A DNA stretch of 64,000 bases, from contig NZ_CP059348.1 in NCBI RefSeq assembly GCF_013702265.1, positions 2,232,001 through 2,296,000 of the forward strand. Reading direction: 5' to 3'. Position numbers and translations under genes: made by a program. Below, piece after piece: positions 51,672-60,859 of this stretch. The notes beneath the pieces are model-generated. The model was not told where the DNA came from. It did not search any database and was given only the letters and a program-made list of their open reading frames with translations. The DNA comes from Providencia rettgeri. Its GTDB lineage: Bacteria; Pseudomonadota; Gammaproteobacteria; Enterobacterales; Enterobacteriaceae. How positions within the stretch are numbered: position 1 is the first letter of the stretch; each line of letters starts with the position of its first letter.

Positions 51672-51748
51672 TGTTTTATAAATTCGTTCTTATTGAACCG
51701 TTACTCAAAAACAGACTTAGAAACTTGTTGGTTACAGGAGATTAAACA

Positions 51749-52549
51749 ATGGAACTTACCGTTGTTCAAATAGTAATGGTCTTCGTTGTGGCTTGTATCG
51801 CCGGTATGGGATCGATCCTCGATGAATTCCAGTTCCACCGCCCTCTCATTGCCTGTACGCTTATTGGTATTGTTCTGGGTGATATGAAAACCGGTATTAT
51901 TATTGGTGGTACGCTGGAAATGATCGCGTTAGGTTGGATGAACATCGGTGCGGCCGTTGCACCCGATGCTGCATTAGCCTCCATCATTTCAACCATTCTG
52001 GTTATTGCAGGTGGTCAAAGCATTGGTGCGGGTATCGCGCTGGCTATCCCACTGGCAGCAGCCGGACAAGTACTGACCATTATCGTTCGTACTATCACCG
52101 TTGCATTCCAACACGCTGCTGACCGTGCTGCGGTCTCCGGCAATTTAACCTCCCTGAGCATCATCCACATTTCTGCGTTATTACTGCAGGCAATGCGTAT
52201 CGCAATCCCTGCGCTGATCGTCGCAATTTCAGTGGGAACTTCAGAAGTCCAGCACTTACTGAACTCTATCCCTGAAGTCGTTACCAATGGTCTGAACATT
52301 GCAGGTGGTATGATTGTTGTGGTCGGTTATGCGATGGTTATCAACATGATGCGCGCTGGCTACCTGATGCCGTTCTTCTATTTAGGCTTCGTAACTGCGG
52401 CCTTTACTAACTTCAACCTTGTTGCACTTGGTGTGATTGGTGTTGTGATGGCAATTCTGTACATCCAACTGAGCCCGAAATACAACAAATCCCAAGTTGT
52501 TGTCAGCCAATCAAACAGTAACAACAATCTTGATAACGAATTAGACTAG
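51749..52549 (+). CDS. manY: Mannose PTS EIIC component
   Basis: ManY (266 residues, as in E. coli) is the EIIC membrane subunit that forms the sugar channel with ManZ. It has multiple hydrophobic segments and the family motif GMGSILDEFQFHRPLIACTL near residue 20, then GDMKTGIIIGGTLEMIALGWMNIGA. It starts 77 bp after manX and is followed by manZ after 13 bp. Confidence 0.96.
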   Translation: MELTVVQIVMVFVVACIAGMGSILDEFQFHRPLIACTLIGIVLGDMKTGIIIGGTLEMIALGWMNIGAAVAPDAALASIISTILVIAGGQSIGAGIALAIPLAAAGQVLTIIVRTITVAFQHAADRAAVSGNLTSLSIIHISALLLQAMRIAIPALIVAISVGTSEVQHLLNSIPEVVTNGLNIAGGMIVVVGYAMVINMMRAGYLMPFFYLGFVTAAFTNFNLVALGVIGVVMAILYIQLSPKYNKSQVVVSQSNSNNNLDNELD

Positions 52550-52562
52550 AAGGAACGTGAAA

Positions 52563-53414
52563 ATGGTTGAACAAACTCAATCTACTGAAAAACGGCTGAC
52601 AAAAAGCGATATTCGTGGGGTTTTCTTGCGTTCTAACTTATTCCAAGGTTCTTGGAACTTCGAACGTATGCAGGCTCTGGGTTTCTGTTTCTCAATGGTT
52701 CCCGTGATCCGTCGCTTATACCCTGAAAACAATGATGACCGTAAACAAGCGATTAAACGTCACTTAGAGTTCTTCAATACCCACCCTTACGTTGCAGCGC
52801 CTATTTTGGGTGTAACGATGGCGATGGAAGAAGAACGTGCTAATGGCGCGGACATCGACGACGGTGCAATCAACGGTATCAAAGTCGGTCTGATGGGACC
52901 ATTAGCCGGTGTGGGTGACCCAATTTTCTGGGGAACCGTGCGTCCAGTCTTTGCTGCACTGGGTGCAGGTATCGCGATGACAGGTAGCTTGTTAGGCCCT
53001 GTACTCTTCTTCGTTCTGTTTAACCTTGTACGTCTGTTAACTCGCTATTACGGCGTGGCTTATGGCTACAAGAAAGGGATTGATATCGTTCAAGATATGG
53101 GCGGTGGATTCCTGCAAAAACTGACCGAGGGGGCTTCAATTCTAGGTCTGTTTGTAATGGGGGCGTTAGTTAATAAATGGACTCACGTCAACATTCCACT
53201 CGAAGTTTCGCGGATCAAAAACCAAACAACTGGCGTTGAAGATATCACTACTGTTCAGATGATCCTCGACCAATTAATGCCGGGCTTGGTTCCACTGTTA
53301 CTGACCTTCGCCTGTATGTGGCTGTTACGCCGTAAAGTGAACGCTTTATGGATCATTATCGGCTTCTTCGGTTTAGGTATTCTGGGTGCTTGGTTGAATT
53401 TCTTAGCGCCATAA
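52563..53414 (+). CDS. manZ: Mannose PTS EIID component
   Basis: ManZ is the EIID subunit of the mannose permease. ManYZ is also the known entry receptor for some class IIa bacteriocins and lambda DNA. The 283-residue product contains LFQGSWNFERMQALGFCFSM, GVTMAMEEERANG, GPLAGVGDPIFWGTVRP and a C-terminal membrane helix. I chose the ATG at 52563 (homologues begin MVxxTQ); the GTG two codons earlier is less likely. Confidence 0.96.
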   Translation: MVEQTQSTEKRLTKSDIRGVFLRSNLFQGSWNFERMQALGFCFSMVPVIRRLYPENNDDRKQAIKRHLEFFNTHPYVAAPILGVTMAMEEERANGADIDDGAINGIKVGLMGPLAGVGDPIFWGTVRPVFAALGAGIAMTGSLLGPVLFFVLFNLVRLLTRYYGVAYGYKKGIDIVQDMGGGFLQKLTEGASILGLFVMGALVNKWTHVNIPLEVSRIKNQTTGVEDITTVQMILDQLMPGLVPLLLTFACMWLLRRKVNALWIIIGFFGLGILGAWLNFLAP

Positions 53415-53430
53415 TTCCTGTTAAATATCA

Positions 53431-53462
53431 AAAAAGGGAGGTTGCAGCCTCCCTTTTTTACT
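53431..53462 (+). terminator. Terminator of manXYZ
   Basis: AAAGGGAGG pairs with CCTCCCTTT across a 6-nt loop and six T follow, 17 nt after manZ. Confidence 0.9.
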
Positions 53463-53503
53463 TTTAAGCTTGGTAGCTCGTCCACTTAGTCATGGGTACT
53501 CAA

Positions 53504-53962
53504 ATGACCTTAAATGATGCCGTTTTAGCCATTATCATTTTGATCATGCTTGTATACGCAATCTATGATGAATTTATTCAAGGAATTCTGAAAGGCAAAA
53601 CTCTACTAAAAGTTAACTTAAAACGTAAACATCGAGTTGATGCCATCATTTTTATTGTGCTCTCTTGTATTGTCATTTATACAAATATTGTTCGACATGG
53701 TAATTTATTAACCACTTATTTATTAATGATTACTATTTTTATGGCTATTTATTTAGCTTTCATTCGTCGGCCAAAAGTATTTTTTAAACAAACCGGTTTT
53801 TATTTCGCCAATACTTTTATTTTATATGAGCGAATTAAGACAATGAATTTATCTGAAGATGGTATTTTAATGATTGGATTAGAGCAAAAGAAAATCCATG
53901 TTCAAGTTAACCATCTTGATGATTTACAAAAGATTTATGATTTCTTCATTAATCATAAATAA
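53504..53962 (+). CDS. yobD: DUF986 membrane protein YobD
   Basis: A 152-residue inner-membrane protein with three hydrophobic segments in its first 90 residues and a cytosolic tail. It shares with E. coli YobD (152 residues) the segments YAIYDEF, RVDAIIFIVL, the FIRRPKVFFKQTGFYFAN loop and RIKTMNLSEDGIL. Function unknown. The ATG at 53504 gives the family length; another in-frame ATG four codons upstream is possible. It sits between manZ and mntP as in E. coli. Confidence 0.92.
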   Translation: MTLNDAVLAIIILIMLVYAIYDEFIQGILKGKTLLKVNLKRKHRVDAIIFIVLSCIVIYTNIVRHGNLLTTYLLMITIFMAIYLAFIRRPKVFFKQTGFYFANTFILYERIKTMNLSEDGILMIGLEQKKIHVQVNHLDDLQKIYDFFINHK

Positions 53963-54117
53963 CTACTTTATATATTGGTATAAATATTAAGGTTAATTAA
54001 ATGTTTAATTAACCTTAACTTTGTTAATATCGAAAATGAAAATTATTCTCATTTAAAATGATATATTTATTAATAATTAATATTTTGCCTTTATTAAAAT
54101 CTATGTTATCTTTCGTC

Positions 54118-54245
54118 CCACGTCATTGGGGAGTAGCCTGTTCTGGAATGTATTCTTTCCAGAAAATCCGTGTCAACATACTCGTTTGTTTTTAAACGTG
54201 GTGCGGATGCCATTTATTGGTTGGCAAGACCATAGACACATAAAT
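54118..54245 (+). promoter_or_regulatory. yybP-ykoY Mn2+ riboswitch
   Basis: Upstream of mntP, the conserved pieces of this aptamer occur in the right order: GGGGAGTAGCC (from 54128), GTCAACATACTCG (54171-54183) and GGTTGGCAAGACCATAGACAC (from 54219). Family members sense Mn2+ and, in E. coli, switch on mntP. An expression platform of inverted sequences around the CGCCTTTTGGTTGGGGG stretch follows before the start codon. A possible promoter is TTGCCT (54085) with TATCTT (54107). Confidence 0.9.
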
Positions 54246-54305
54246 ACGCCTTTTGGTTGGGGGTAATTTATGTGTATATGGAAACACCCAACCGAGATTA
54301 TTGTT

Positions 54306-54887
54306 ATGAGCTTTTACGCAACTCTCATCCTCGCCCTCGCACTCTCTATGGATGCTTTCGCTGTCGCTATTTGTAAAGGTGCAGTGCTCCATAAACCCCG
54401 TTTTCGTGAAATTCTCCGCACTGGTTTTATCTTTGGTTTTATCGAAGCTATCACGCCGATCATTGGCTGGGGTATTGGTATTTTAGCCAGCCAGTATGTT
54501 ATCCGTTGGGATCACTGGATTGCGTTTGCCCTACTGTTCATTCTTGGTGGTCGTATGATCTGGCAAAGTCTGACAACCAAAGATGAAGATTGTTGCGCTA
54601 AACCATCAAGTCACAGTGCAGGAAATTTAGTGTTATCTGCCATTGCCACCAGCCTTGACGCTATGGCAATTGGTTTAGGTCTGGCTTTCCTACAAGTGGA
54701 TATCGTCCATACGGCCATGACTATTGGCTTAACCACAATGATAATGGCGACAATTGGCATGATGATTGGCCGTTACGTAGGCCCATTATTAGGAAAAAAA
54801 GCAGAGATTTTAGGCGGGCTGGTGCTTATTGCGATTGGATTTAATATCCTCTTTGAGCATCTCGAATTATTTATGTACGCGCCATAA
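54306..54887 (+). CDS. mntP: Manganese exporter MntP
   Basis: MntP exports excess Mn2+ through the inner membrane. The 193-residue product (E. coli 188) has six hydrophobic segments. Charged membrane residues important in the family occur in [14 protein letters not shown] and in the repeat [13 protein letters not shown]. The start at 54306 ([18 protein letters not shown]) is family-typical; 12 extra residues from an upstream ATG overlap the riboswitch expression platform. Regulation by Mn2+ is supported by the riboswitch. Confidence 0.95.
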   Translation: MSFYATLILALALSMDAFAVAICKGAVLHKPRFREILRTGFIFGFIEAITPIIGWGIGILASQYVIRWDHWIAFALLFILGGRMIWQSLTTKDEDCCAKPSSHSAGNLVLSAIATSLDAMAIGLGLAFLQVDIVHTAMTIGLTTMIMATIGMMIGRYVGPLLGKKAEILGGLVLIAIGFNILFEHLELFMYAP

Positions 54888-54894
54888 TCTTTCC

Positions 54895-54921
54895 GTTCCC
54901 CCTGAACCATTCGGGGGGAAC
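54895..54921. terminator. Possible terminator between mntP and rlmA
   Basis: GTTCCCCC and GGGGGAAC pair around a loop of about 10 nt, between convergent genes. T tracts are short, so termination efficiency is uncertain. Confidence 0.45.
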
Positions 54922-54943
54922 TGTTTGAGATTTGATACGGATT

Positions 54944-55765
54944 TTAGACTTGATATTGATAAACACGGATCAGAAAATCAGCGGTATAACTCTTCACTTC
55001 AGCCTGCTTTAATTGCTGTTTCACCTCTTCAGAAGCACGCCATGCAAACGGTGTCATTTCTAACAAAGCAAATGCCTCTTCCCCTTCTAGATCCATCGCA
55101 TAATTTAAGCGAGTTTCGTCAATCAACTTAAAGTCAGGAAGATCTTCGTCTTTTGCAGGGTGTAATTTTACTTCATCATAAATCAGAGCTTTTAATTCTT
55201 GCAGATGTTCTGCTGCCGGCGTTACTGTAATTAAAATCCCCGCAGGTGTTAATACTTGGCTTAATTCTTGCGCTTTACAGGGGGCATAAATACGAATAAT
55301 TCCACTCAAATTCGAATCCGCAAATGGTAAACGATGGCTTGAAGCAACACAGAAATTGACGGATTTATAGCGCTTAGCAGCAAAACGGATCGCCACTTTC
55401 GACACATCCAATCCATATACACTAACAGATTTAGATGCAGCCTCTAATGACTGAGCAAAATGGTCAGTGTAATACCCTTCTCCACATCCGATATCGAGTA
55501 TATTTTCGCTGTTTTCAGGCAGGTATTGAGCGAGTTTTTCAGCAACCTTATCACGCATTGGCTGATAATGCCCTGCATCTAAAAACTGACGACGGGACGT
55601 CATCATTTCTAGGCTATCACCCGGATCTTTAGAGCGCTTGTGTTGTACTGGCAGTAAATTAACATAACCCTCTTTGGCGCAATCAAACTGGTGGTTTGCG
55701 TCACAACGATAGCTACTGTTAATTAAATTGAGGGGTTTAAAACACAGGGGGCATTGATAATTCAT
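54944..55765 (-). CDS. rlmA: 23S rRNA (guanine745-N1)-methyltransferase
   Basis: RlmA methylates G745 in helix 35 of 23S rRNA. The 273-residue product (E. coli 269) begins with a zinc finger (CPLCFKPL, then CDANHQFDCA). The NLLPVQHKRSKDPGDS linker follows, then a Rossmann methyltransferase domain with the SAM motif ILDIGCGEGYYT near residue 89. The ATG at 55765 is chosen because it directly precedes the zinc finger. Next to mntP as in E. coli. Confidence 0.95.
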   Translation of the reverse strand: MNYQCPLCFKPLNLINSSYRCDANHQFDCAKEGYVNLLPVQHKRSKDPGDSLEMMTSRRQFLDAGHYQPMRDKVAEKLAQYLPENSENILDIGCGEGYYTDHFAQSLEAASKSVSVYGLDVSKVAIRFAAKRYKSVNFCVASSHRLPFADSNLSGIIRIYAPCKAQELSQVLTPAGILITVTPAAEHLQELKALIYDEVKLHPAKDEDLPDFKLIDETRLNYAMDLEGEEAFALLEMTPFAWRASEEVKQQLKQAEVKSYTADFLIRVYQYQV

Positions 55766-55876
55766 ATGGTTACACTGATTTAAAAATAATGCGCAGTATA
55801 CCATATAAGCTGTCAAGCAGCGCCATGGAATTATACCCCATGGCACCGTGACGTAATCTAGAGGAGTATAGCGAAC

Positions 55877-56089
55877 TTATTTACCTGCTTTAGCCGCTTC
55901 AGGTGCTTTGACTTCACCTGACTGTTTCACTTCACTCTTTTTAACTTCTTTTTTACCATGCTCTGCTTTGGCAACTTCGTGCGTTTTCACACCATGGTTT
56001 ACATGTTCAGTTTTCGCAGTGGTATTTGCTAATGCAGCACCAGAAACAGCTAATGATAGAACAGTCGCGATTGCTAATAATTTTTTCAT
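55877..56089 (-). CDS. Small secreted Lys/Ala/His-rich protein (acid-shock protein-like)
   Basis: A 70-residue precursor with a signal peptide (1-21, cleavage after ALA). The mature part is highly charged, rich in Lys, Glu, His and Ala (HVNHGVKTHEVAKAEHGKK). Composition and size resemble the periplasmic acid-shock protein Asr, but I would not assign the name. The start at 56089 (MKKLLAIATV) is chosen since an upstream ATG adds eight non-signal residues. A near-identical leader sequence begins the neighbouring IS-split gene, so these are tandem paralogues. Confidence 0.75.
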   Translation of the reverse strand: MKKLLAIATVLSLAVSGAALANTTAKTEHVNHGVKTHEVAKAEHGKKEVKKSEVKQSGEVKAPEAAKAGK

Positions 56090-56298
56090 TTTGAACGCCT
56101 TATTTAAATTCAAACTAACGAGTCATTGATATAAAACTTATATTTTGGTGTAGCTAAAAATTTAAATGGCTTTTTCGGCACTTTTATCTTTAGTTGCACT
56201 CACTTTTTTCTCAGTTTTCACTTTTGCGTGATGAGCTTTCGCTGAGTGATGAGCTGCAGCAATTGGCGCTACTGGCTCAGTTTTAGTTGTTGTATTTG

Positions 56299-57503
56299 CT
56301 AAGGAAGGTGCGAATAAGTCCGAGATGTGAGATCATCGTATTGTAACCTGAACCCAGAATGAGTAACCGGATGAGCCAGCAACTGACTTTTGCCGATAGT
56401 GAGTTTTCCAGTAAACGCCGCCAGACCCGCAAAGAAGTTTTCCTTGGCAGAATGGATGACTTGCTTCCCTGGGACAAATTACTTGGCGTTATCGAGCCTG
56501 TGTATCCCAAGGCCGGTAATGGTCGCAGGCCCTATCCGCTGGAAACCATGCTGCGTATTCACTGCATGCAGCAATGGTACAACCTGAGCGATGAGGCCAT
56601 GGAAGATGCCCTCTATGAAATCGCCTCCATGCGCCAATTTGCTCGCCTGTCACTGGATAAAGCCATTCCAGACCGCACTACCATCATGAATTTCCGGCAT
56701 TTGCTGGAGCAGCATGAACTGGCCCGCAAAATCTTCAGTACCGTTAATCACTGGCTAGCAGAGTGTGGCGTTCTAATGACCCAGGGCACCTTGGTGGATG
56801 CCACCATCATTCAAGCCCCCAGCTCTACCAAAAACAAACACAACAGCCGTGATGAAGACATGCACCAGACCAAGAAAGGTAACCAGTGGTACTTCGGCAT
56901 GAAAGCGCACATTGGCGTGGACGCCAAAAGTGGCCTGACCCACAGTCTGGTGACCACGGCGGCTAACGAGCACGACCTCAATCAGGTTGGCAAGTTACTG
57001 CATGGCGATGAAGAGTTTATCTCAGCCGATGCTGGTTATCAGGGGGCCGAAAAGCGCGATGAGCTCAGCGATGTCAGCGCAGACTGGCTTATCGCCAAGC
57101 GTCCCGGCAAAGTGAATGCATTGAAGCAACACCCGCGCAAGAACAAGCTGGCCATCCGTTACGAATACCTGAAAGCGAGTATCCGAGCGAAGGTTGAGCA
57201 TCCATTTCGGATAGTAAAATGTCAGTTTGGTTTCGTCAAAGCCAGGTACAAGGGGCTGGCTAAAAATGACAGTCAACTGGCGATGTTATTCACCCTGGCG
57301 AACCTGGTTCGAGTTGACCAATTGATACGGGCACAGGCGAGATCTACCTGAAATGAGGAAATTGGCCTGAAACAGGGCCAAAATCAGCCACGAAGAGACG
57401 ATTTTGGGCTGAAAATTGGAAAATTGAGCCACAGGACGTCGATAAAGGACGGTTTGGGGCGTCATATCGGGAGCTGCGGACCACTTAATCGCAGCTTCCC
57501 TAA
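56299..57503 (+). mobile_element. Complete IS5-family insertion sequence (IS5 group) with CTAA target duplication
   Basis: The element spans 56303-57499 (1197 bp). Its 16-bp ends are GGAAGGTGCGAATAAG (56303-56318) and the inverted GGAAGCTGCGATTAAG (57484-57499), with two mismatches. Direct repeats CTAA flank it (56299-56302 and 57500-57503), as expected for the YTAR target of the IS5 group. It is visibly more GC-rich than the host DNA, and it seems intact and probably recent. The closest named element may be ISKpn26 or a similar IS5-group member; a database match is needed. Confidence 0.95.
56371..57351 (+). CDS. IS5-family DDE transposase
   Basis: A 326-residue transposase read from the ATG at 56371 ([13 protein letters not shown], as in IS5); an in-frame ATG at 56359 would add four residues. 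The catalytic triad can be placed, numbering from 56359, at Asp147 (TLVDATIIQ), Asp224 (ISADAGYQG) and Glu280. The latter is in the Y-R-E signature around [12 protein letters not shown]. There is no frameshift or stop, so it is probably functional. Codon use and GC content differ clearly from neighbouring genes. Confidence 0.96.
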   Translation: MSQQLTFADSEFSSKRRQTRKEVFLGRMDDLLPWDKLLGVIEPVYPKAGNGRRPYPLETMLRIHCMQQWYNLSDEAMEDALYEIASMRQFARLSLDKAIPDRTTIMNFRHLLEQHELARKIFSTVNHWLAECGVLMTQGTLVDATIIQAPSSTKNKHNSRDEDMHQTKKGNQWYFGMKAHIGVDAKSGLTHSLVTTAANEHDLNQVGKLLHGDEEFISADAGYQGAEKRDELSDVSADWLIAKRPGKVNALKQHPRKNKLAIRYEYLKASIRAKVEHPFRIVKCQFGFVKARYKGLAKNDSQLAMLFTLANLVRVDQLIRAQARST

Positions 57504-57560
57504 TGCAGCACCAGAAACAGCTAATGACAATACAGTTGCGATTGCTAATAACTTTTTCAT

Positions 57561-57985
57561 ACTAAGTACCTTAAGATTAATTTATTAAGCAAGGATGTTC
57601 TTGCCACACTAATAAATCATATCTGCAGATCATTTCGCAATAGGAGAATATTAAAGATTCTTAAATTTTTTATAGGTTATTTTAATGAAGAATTATTTTA
57701 ATTTTGTTGATATTCCATTTACTTTAAAAGGTTAACTTTTAATCTTTTTTTGACTTACCGTAAAATTAATTTGTTTATAAATATCAATTAGATAAATTAA
57801 AAATAACTTTGATGTTAATTTTTTGATTTTAAAGATCATCTTCATTCCAATTTATTTGATATCTATTTTTTCTTCATTTTTCTTTTAAAAATTCACTTTT
57901 TATCTTGCCAATTTAATAAAGTTTCTTTTTTTTAAGATGCACTAACTTTTATTTTTATCTAAAGAGAAATTTTTCTGCTTACTTC
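57561..57985. other. AT-rich intergenic region
   Basis: About 425 bp between the split acid-shock-like gene and the terminator of the PHP phosphatase gene. It is extremely AT-rich with long T and A runs. It probably holds the promoter of the split gene. No gene or RNA can be supported. Confidence 0.4.
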
Positions 57986-58020
57986 AAGTAAAAAAGCCAT
58001 TCAAATTTGAATGGCTTTTG
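57986..58020 (-). terminator. Terminator of the PHP phosphatase gene
   Basis: AAAAGCCATTCAAATTTGAATGGCTTTT is a perfect 28-bp palindrome with A/T tracts at both ends, 25 nt from the stop codon. Confidence 0.85.
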
Positions 58021-58044
58021 ACGTTACGATATTCGATTTGAAAA

Positions 58045-58782
58045 TTAAAAATGAGCAAACTCAGGAATCGGTTTACGTCCATGAGCCTCTAAAAAATCTA
58101 AAACACGGCGTGGTGTGGTATTCAAAATTCGGGACTCTGGAAAATCAATGGATTTCAACATCTCAACCACTTCATCAAAACGCCCTAAATAACTGACATG
58201 ATGTGAATCTGAGCCTAACGCAACCCAACCACCTGCTTCTTTCACCGCTTTCGCTATTTCTATGCAGTTCTTCTTACTACCCGCTCTAGAATGCAAGAAA
58301 GAGGAGTTATTCATCTCTAGTGCTACGTTGCACTCTTTAGCTGCTTGGGCAACGGCTTTTATATCAATGGGATATTTAGGGTTGCCGGGATGAGTAATAA
58401 TTTGCACCTTTCCGCTACGAATAGTGGCGATCATCGCTTCCGTATTGTCTTCTAAACTCTGTGGTTCTAAAACAGGCTCATGGAAACCCGCTAAAATAAT
58501 ATCTAGATGACGAGCAATTTTTTCATTGCAGTCTGTCTCACCCTGCTTATTCTTAATGTTTGCTTCGATTCCATATAACAAGCCAACGCCATTAACAATG
58601 CGCGGCAATATCGGCATATTGCCAAAATGCCATTCATGTGGCGCATCTTGCATTTCAGGGCCATGATCGGTAATGGCAAATAGTTTCATTCCTCGAGCGG
58701 CAGCTTCCGCAAAGTATTCATTAACAGTACTAAATGCATGGGTGCTGGCGATGGTGTGCGCATGTAAATCAACTTGATACAT
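58045..58782 (-). CDS. ycdX: PHP-domain phosphatase YcdX
   Basis: A 245-residue protein (same as E. coli YcdX) of the PHP phosphoesterase family with a trinuclear zinc site. Metal-binding motifs are DLHAHT at the N terminus, [31 protein letters not shown] and GSDSHH. It is linked in E. coli to swarming, though the physiological substrate is unknown. The start at 58782 has a GAAGGA ribosome-binding site; 24 upstream in-frame residues are unlike the family. Confidence 0.94.
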   Translation of the reverse strand: MYQVDLHAHTIASTHAFSTVNEYFAEAAARGMKLFAITDHGPEMQDAPHEWHFGNMPILPRIVNGVGLLYGIEANIKNKQGETDCNEKIARHLDIILAGFHEPVLEPQSLEDNTEAMIATIRSGKVQIITHPGNPKYPIDIKAVAQAAKECNVALEMNNSSFLHSRAGSKKNCIEIAKAVKEAGGWVALGSDSHHVSYLGRFDEVVEMLKSIDFPESRILNTTPRRVLDFLEAHGRKPIPEFAHF

Positions 58783-58947
58783 AAAATATCCTTCTAATTC
58801 TTCTATTTGCCTTCTGACATTATTCAGATTGAAAAGGTTATCCCAAGCTAACATATCGCCATCAAGGATTCGATAACAATTCTGTTAAACCGCACTTATC
58901 GGATCTCTATTGTAGATTGCAGTTTATCTGACCCCCATTACACCAAT

Positions 58948-58976
58948 AAAAAAACCCGCTTCATTTAAAGCGGGCT
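58948..58976 (-). terminator. Terminator of the periplasmic racemase gene
   Basis: CCCGCTT/AAGCGGG stem with a 6-nt loop and a run of seven T on the minus strand, 20 nt past the stop. Confidence 0.85.
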
Positions 58977-58995
58977 TCTATTAAAATGATATGGT

Positions 58996-60252
58996 TTAGT
59001 TCACTAAAATACGTTTATTGGTTGCGCCCCATAATATGGACATTTCAGTAAACAGCGCACCGCTAATATCTTCAACTTCTTCAGCGGTTATTTCCCCTTT
59101 CCCTTGCTTACCAAAGAAAACGACCTCATCCCCTGGCTGTACATTTTTAATATCCGTGACATCGACCATCACTGTGTTCATGGATGTTTTCCCAAGAACG
59201 GGGGCGCGCTGCCCATTAATTAAAACATGCCCTGCATTACTGAATACACGGCGGTAGCCATCCGCATAACCGACAGGGATGTTGGCTAATACAGAATCAC
59301 GCTTCAACGTATACGTTCTGTCATAACCGACAGTGTTCCCTTTCGGGTAATGATTGACCGCCGCAATATTCGATTTAAACGTCATCACGCGCTTGTAATC
59401 TTTAGTGGCAACCGTATCACCATAAAAAATACCACCAACACGCACCATATCCAACCATGATTCTGGCACTGTTAATGTTGCATAAGTATTCGCAACGTGC
59501 AGAGTAACATCTTCACGTTTTAATCCTGTCACATTCAGAACTTGTTGAGACTCTTTTTTAAATTTGGCCAAATCTTTTCGGATTTGCGCCTCATCTTCTT
59601 CAGGATAATGAGACATAATCCCGACGATTTTTAAATTAGGTAGCTGCGAGATCAACTTAGCTTGCTGTAATCCTTCCGCGTTACTGACTTCCAAGCCATT
59701 TCGTGACATTCCCGCCGAGTTCAATGCAAGATGAATCGGAATAACTTTGCCCTGCTTCGCCGCTACAGCATTTAAGCGCTGCGCCATCTCCAAGTTACCA
59801 ATCAACTCTTCTACATTGAATTCAGTTGCTTGAGCCATCTCTTTTTCCGTGGCGTTACGCACACGCATTAAACGACCTTTAAAACCTAAATCACGAACTT
59901 GCTTCAATTCTGTATTACTGGTGAGCCCTATACACTGGACATTATTTTCAATCATTACTGGGGTGACTAACGTCAGGTCATGCCCATATGCATCCCCTTT
60001 TAAAACAGCGCACATGCCCGCTTTATCACCCAATAATGCTTGCACTTTCTTGATGTTATAATCCAACGCACTGTGAGAAATTTCTATCCACGCATTGTTA
60101 ACAAGCACAGGTTGAATTTGTGCTGATTGAGTTTGTGCAGATTGGGTTTCTATGATGTTAGTTTTCGCAGGTTGCTGACATGCAGTCGCCACCAGCAGAG
60201 GAAGAAGAGCAAGATATTTCAGACGAAATGCCACGTTGTTATCCTTAGCCAT
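58996..60252 (-). CDS. Periplasmic broad-specificity amino acid racemase (Bsr type)
   Basis: A 418-residue PLP-dependent fold III racemase with an N-terminal signal sequence (about 1-25), ending VATAC at a possible but non-canonical lipobox. A Gln/Thr/Ser-rich linker containing QSAQTQSAQ follows. The PLP Lys lies in [12 protein letters not shown] and the catalytic Tyr in TVGYDRTY. The insertions and secretion distinguish it from cytosolic Alr/DadX and place it with the Bsr enzymes of Proteus and Vibrio, which make non-canonical D-amino acids in the periplasm. It stands alone with its own terminator. Confidence 0.9.
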   Translation of the reverse strand: MAKDNNVAFRLKYLALLPLLVATACQQPAKTNIIETQSAQTQSAQIQPVLVNNAWIEISHSALDYNIKKVQALLGDKAGMCAVLKGDAYGHDLTLVTPVMIENNVQCIGLTSNTELKQVRDLGFKGRLMRVRNATEKEMAQATEFNVEELIGNLEMAQRLNAVAAKQGKVIPIHLALNSAGMSRNGLEVSNAEGLQQAKLISQLPNLKIVGIMSHYPEEDEAQIRKDLAKFKKESQQVLNVTGLKREDVTLHVANTYATLTVPESWLDMVRVGGIFYGDTVATKDYKRVMTFKSNIAAVNHYPKGNTVGYDRTYTLKRDSVLANIPVGYADGYRRVFSNAGHVLINGQRAPVLGKTSMNTVMVDVTDIKNVQPGDEVVFFGKQGKGEITAEEVEDISGALFTEMSILWGATNKRILVN

Positions 60253-60679
60253 GGATCAGTGAGTTTCCCCTCACCTTTATTATTATGATTACGGGGAGTG
60301 AACATATACCTTGTATGTATATAGGCTATTGATAATAACAATCTGAATTAATTGAACAAGCAATAATTGCCAGAGTTTGAATAAAAAATCATTTTTAGTG
60401 AATTTATAGCAACCCCTGTACTACCCATCTTTTCCTGAAGGATGACTTACCGGAATACAAGTACTTCTAAACTGTCCTAATAATGTTTTTTACGAGGCTG
60501 CTCTCATAATCACTTTTTCTGCTTTAAATTACCTTGTTCGAGGTATGTTTTTCTTTTTGGATAATATTATTCTGGGTGCGTTTGTGTTTATGTGCTTGTG
60601 TTTTAATCATCAGCTTTGTTGGCTGTTCCGTTATCTCGTTTTTAACGCACGTTATTTTAACTAATAAATAAGGGAAACT
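60253..60679. other. Intergenic region before the small membrane gene pair
   Basis: About 430 bp, T-rich near its right end. A 39-codon hydrophobic frame at 60545-60664 occurs here but lacks a properly spaced ribosome-binding site. Nothing else stands out. Confidence 0.4.
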
Positions 60680-60859
60680 ATGAATTGGATAATTCAAAAG
60701 ATAATGAATCCTCTTACGGGAGGCGTTGGCTCAGCGTTAGCACTCAATGGTGCGATATCACTTATCGTTCCATCATTGATTTTAACGACCACCAATATCT
60801 ATATTCTATCGGCTATCCTCAGCCTTATTTTTATCTATATCTCGATAAAATATGATTGA
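60680..60859 (+). CDS. Small membrane protein, 59 residues
   Basis: The frame reads MNWIIQKIMNPLTGGVGSAL at its start and contains two hydrophobic segments (about residues 18-35 and 40-56). It ends ISIKYD. A good ribosome-binding sequence (AAGGGAAACT) stands before the ATG. The last 8 bp overlap the start of the next gene (ATGATTGA), so the pair is probably translationally coupled. I do not recognise a family. It is too short for usual gene callers. Confidence 0.7.
   Translation: MNWIIQKIMNPLTGGVGSALALNGAISLIVPSLILTTTNIYILSAILSLIFIYISIKYD

Larger units (their letters stand above)
56162..57560 (-). pseudogene. Acid-shock-like secreted protein gene split by IS5-type element
   Basis: Codons 1-19 lie at 57504-57560 and the remainder at 56162-56302. 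Removing the insertion and one CTAA copy restores an uninterrupted frame of 65 residues with the same signal peptide as the downstream paralogue (MKKLLAIATVLSLAVSGAALA). A His/Lys/Ala-rich tail ends in a TAA at 56162-56164. The insertion cuts at the signal peptidase site. As it stands, translation from the ATG would run into the IS and stop after about a dozen foreign residues, so the gene is disrupted. Confidence 0.85.

Noticed and set aside
57022-57276. Minus-strand frames within the IS element
   Set aside because: These are shadows of the transposase gene in GC-richer DNA without family features.
60545-60664. 39-codon hydrophobic frame (MFFFLDNIILGAFVFM...) just before the small membrane gene pair
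   Set aside because: The GAGG sequence lies only 1 nt before the ATG, too close to work as a ribosome-binding site, and the composition could arise from T-rich DNA. Kept open but not called.
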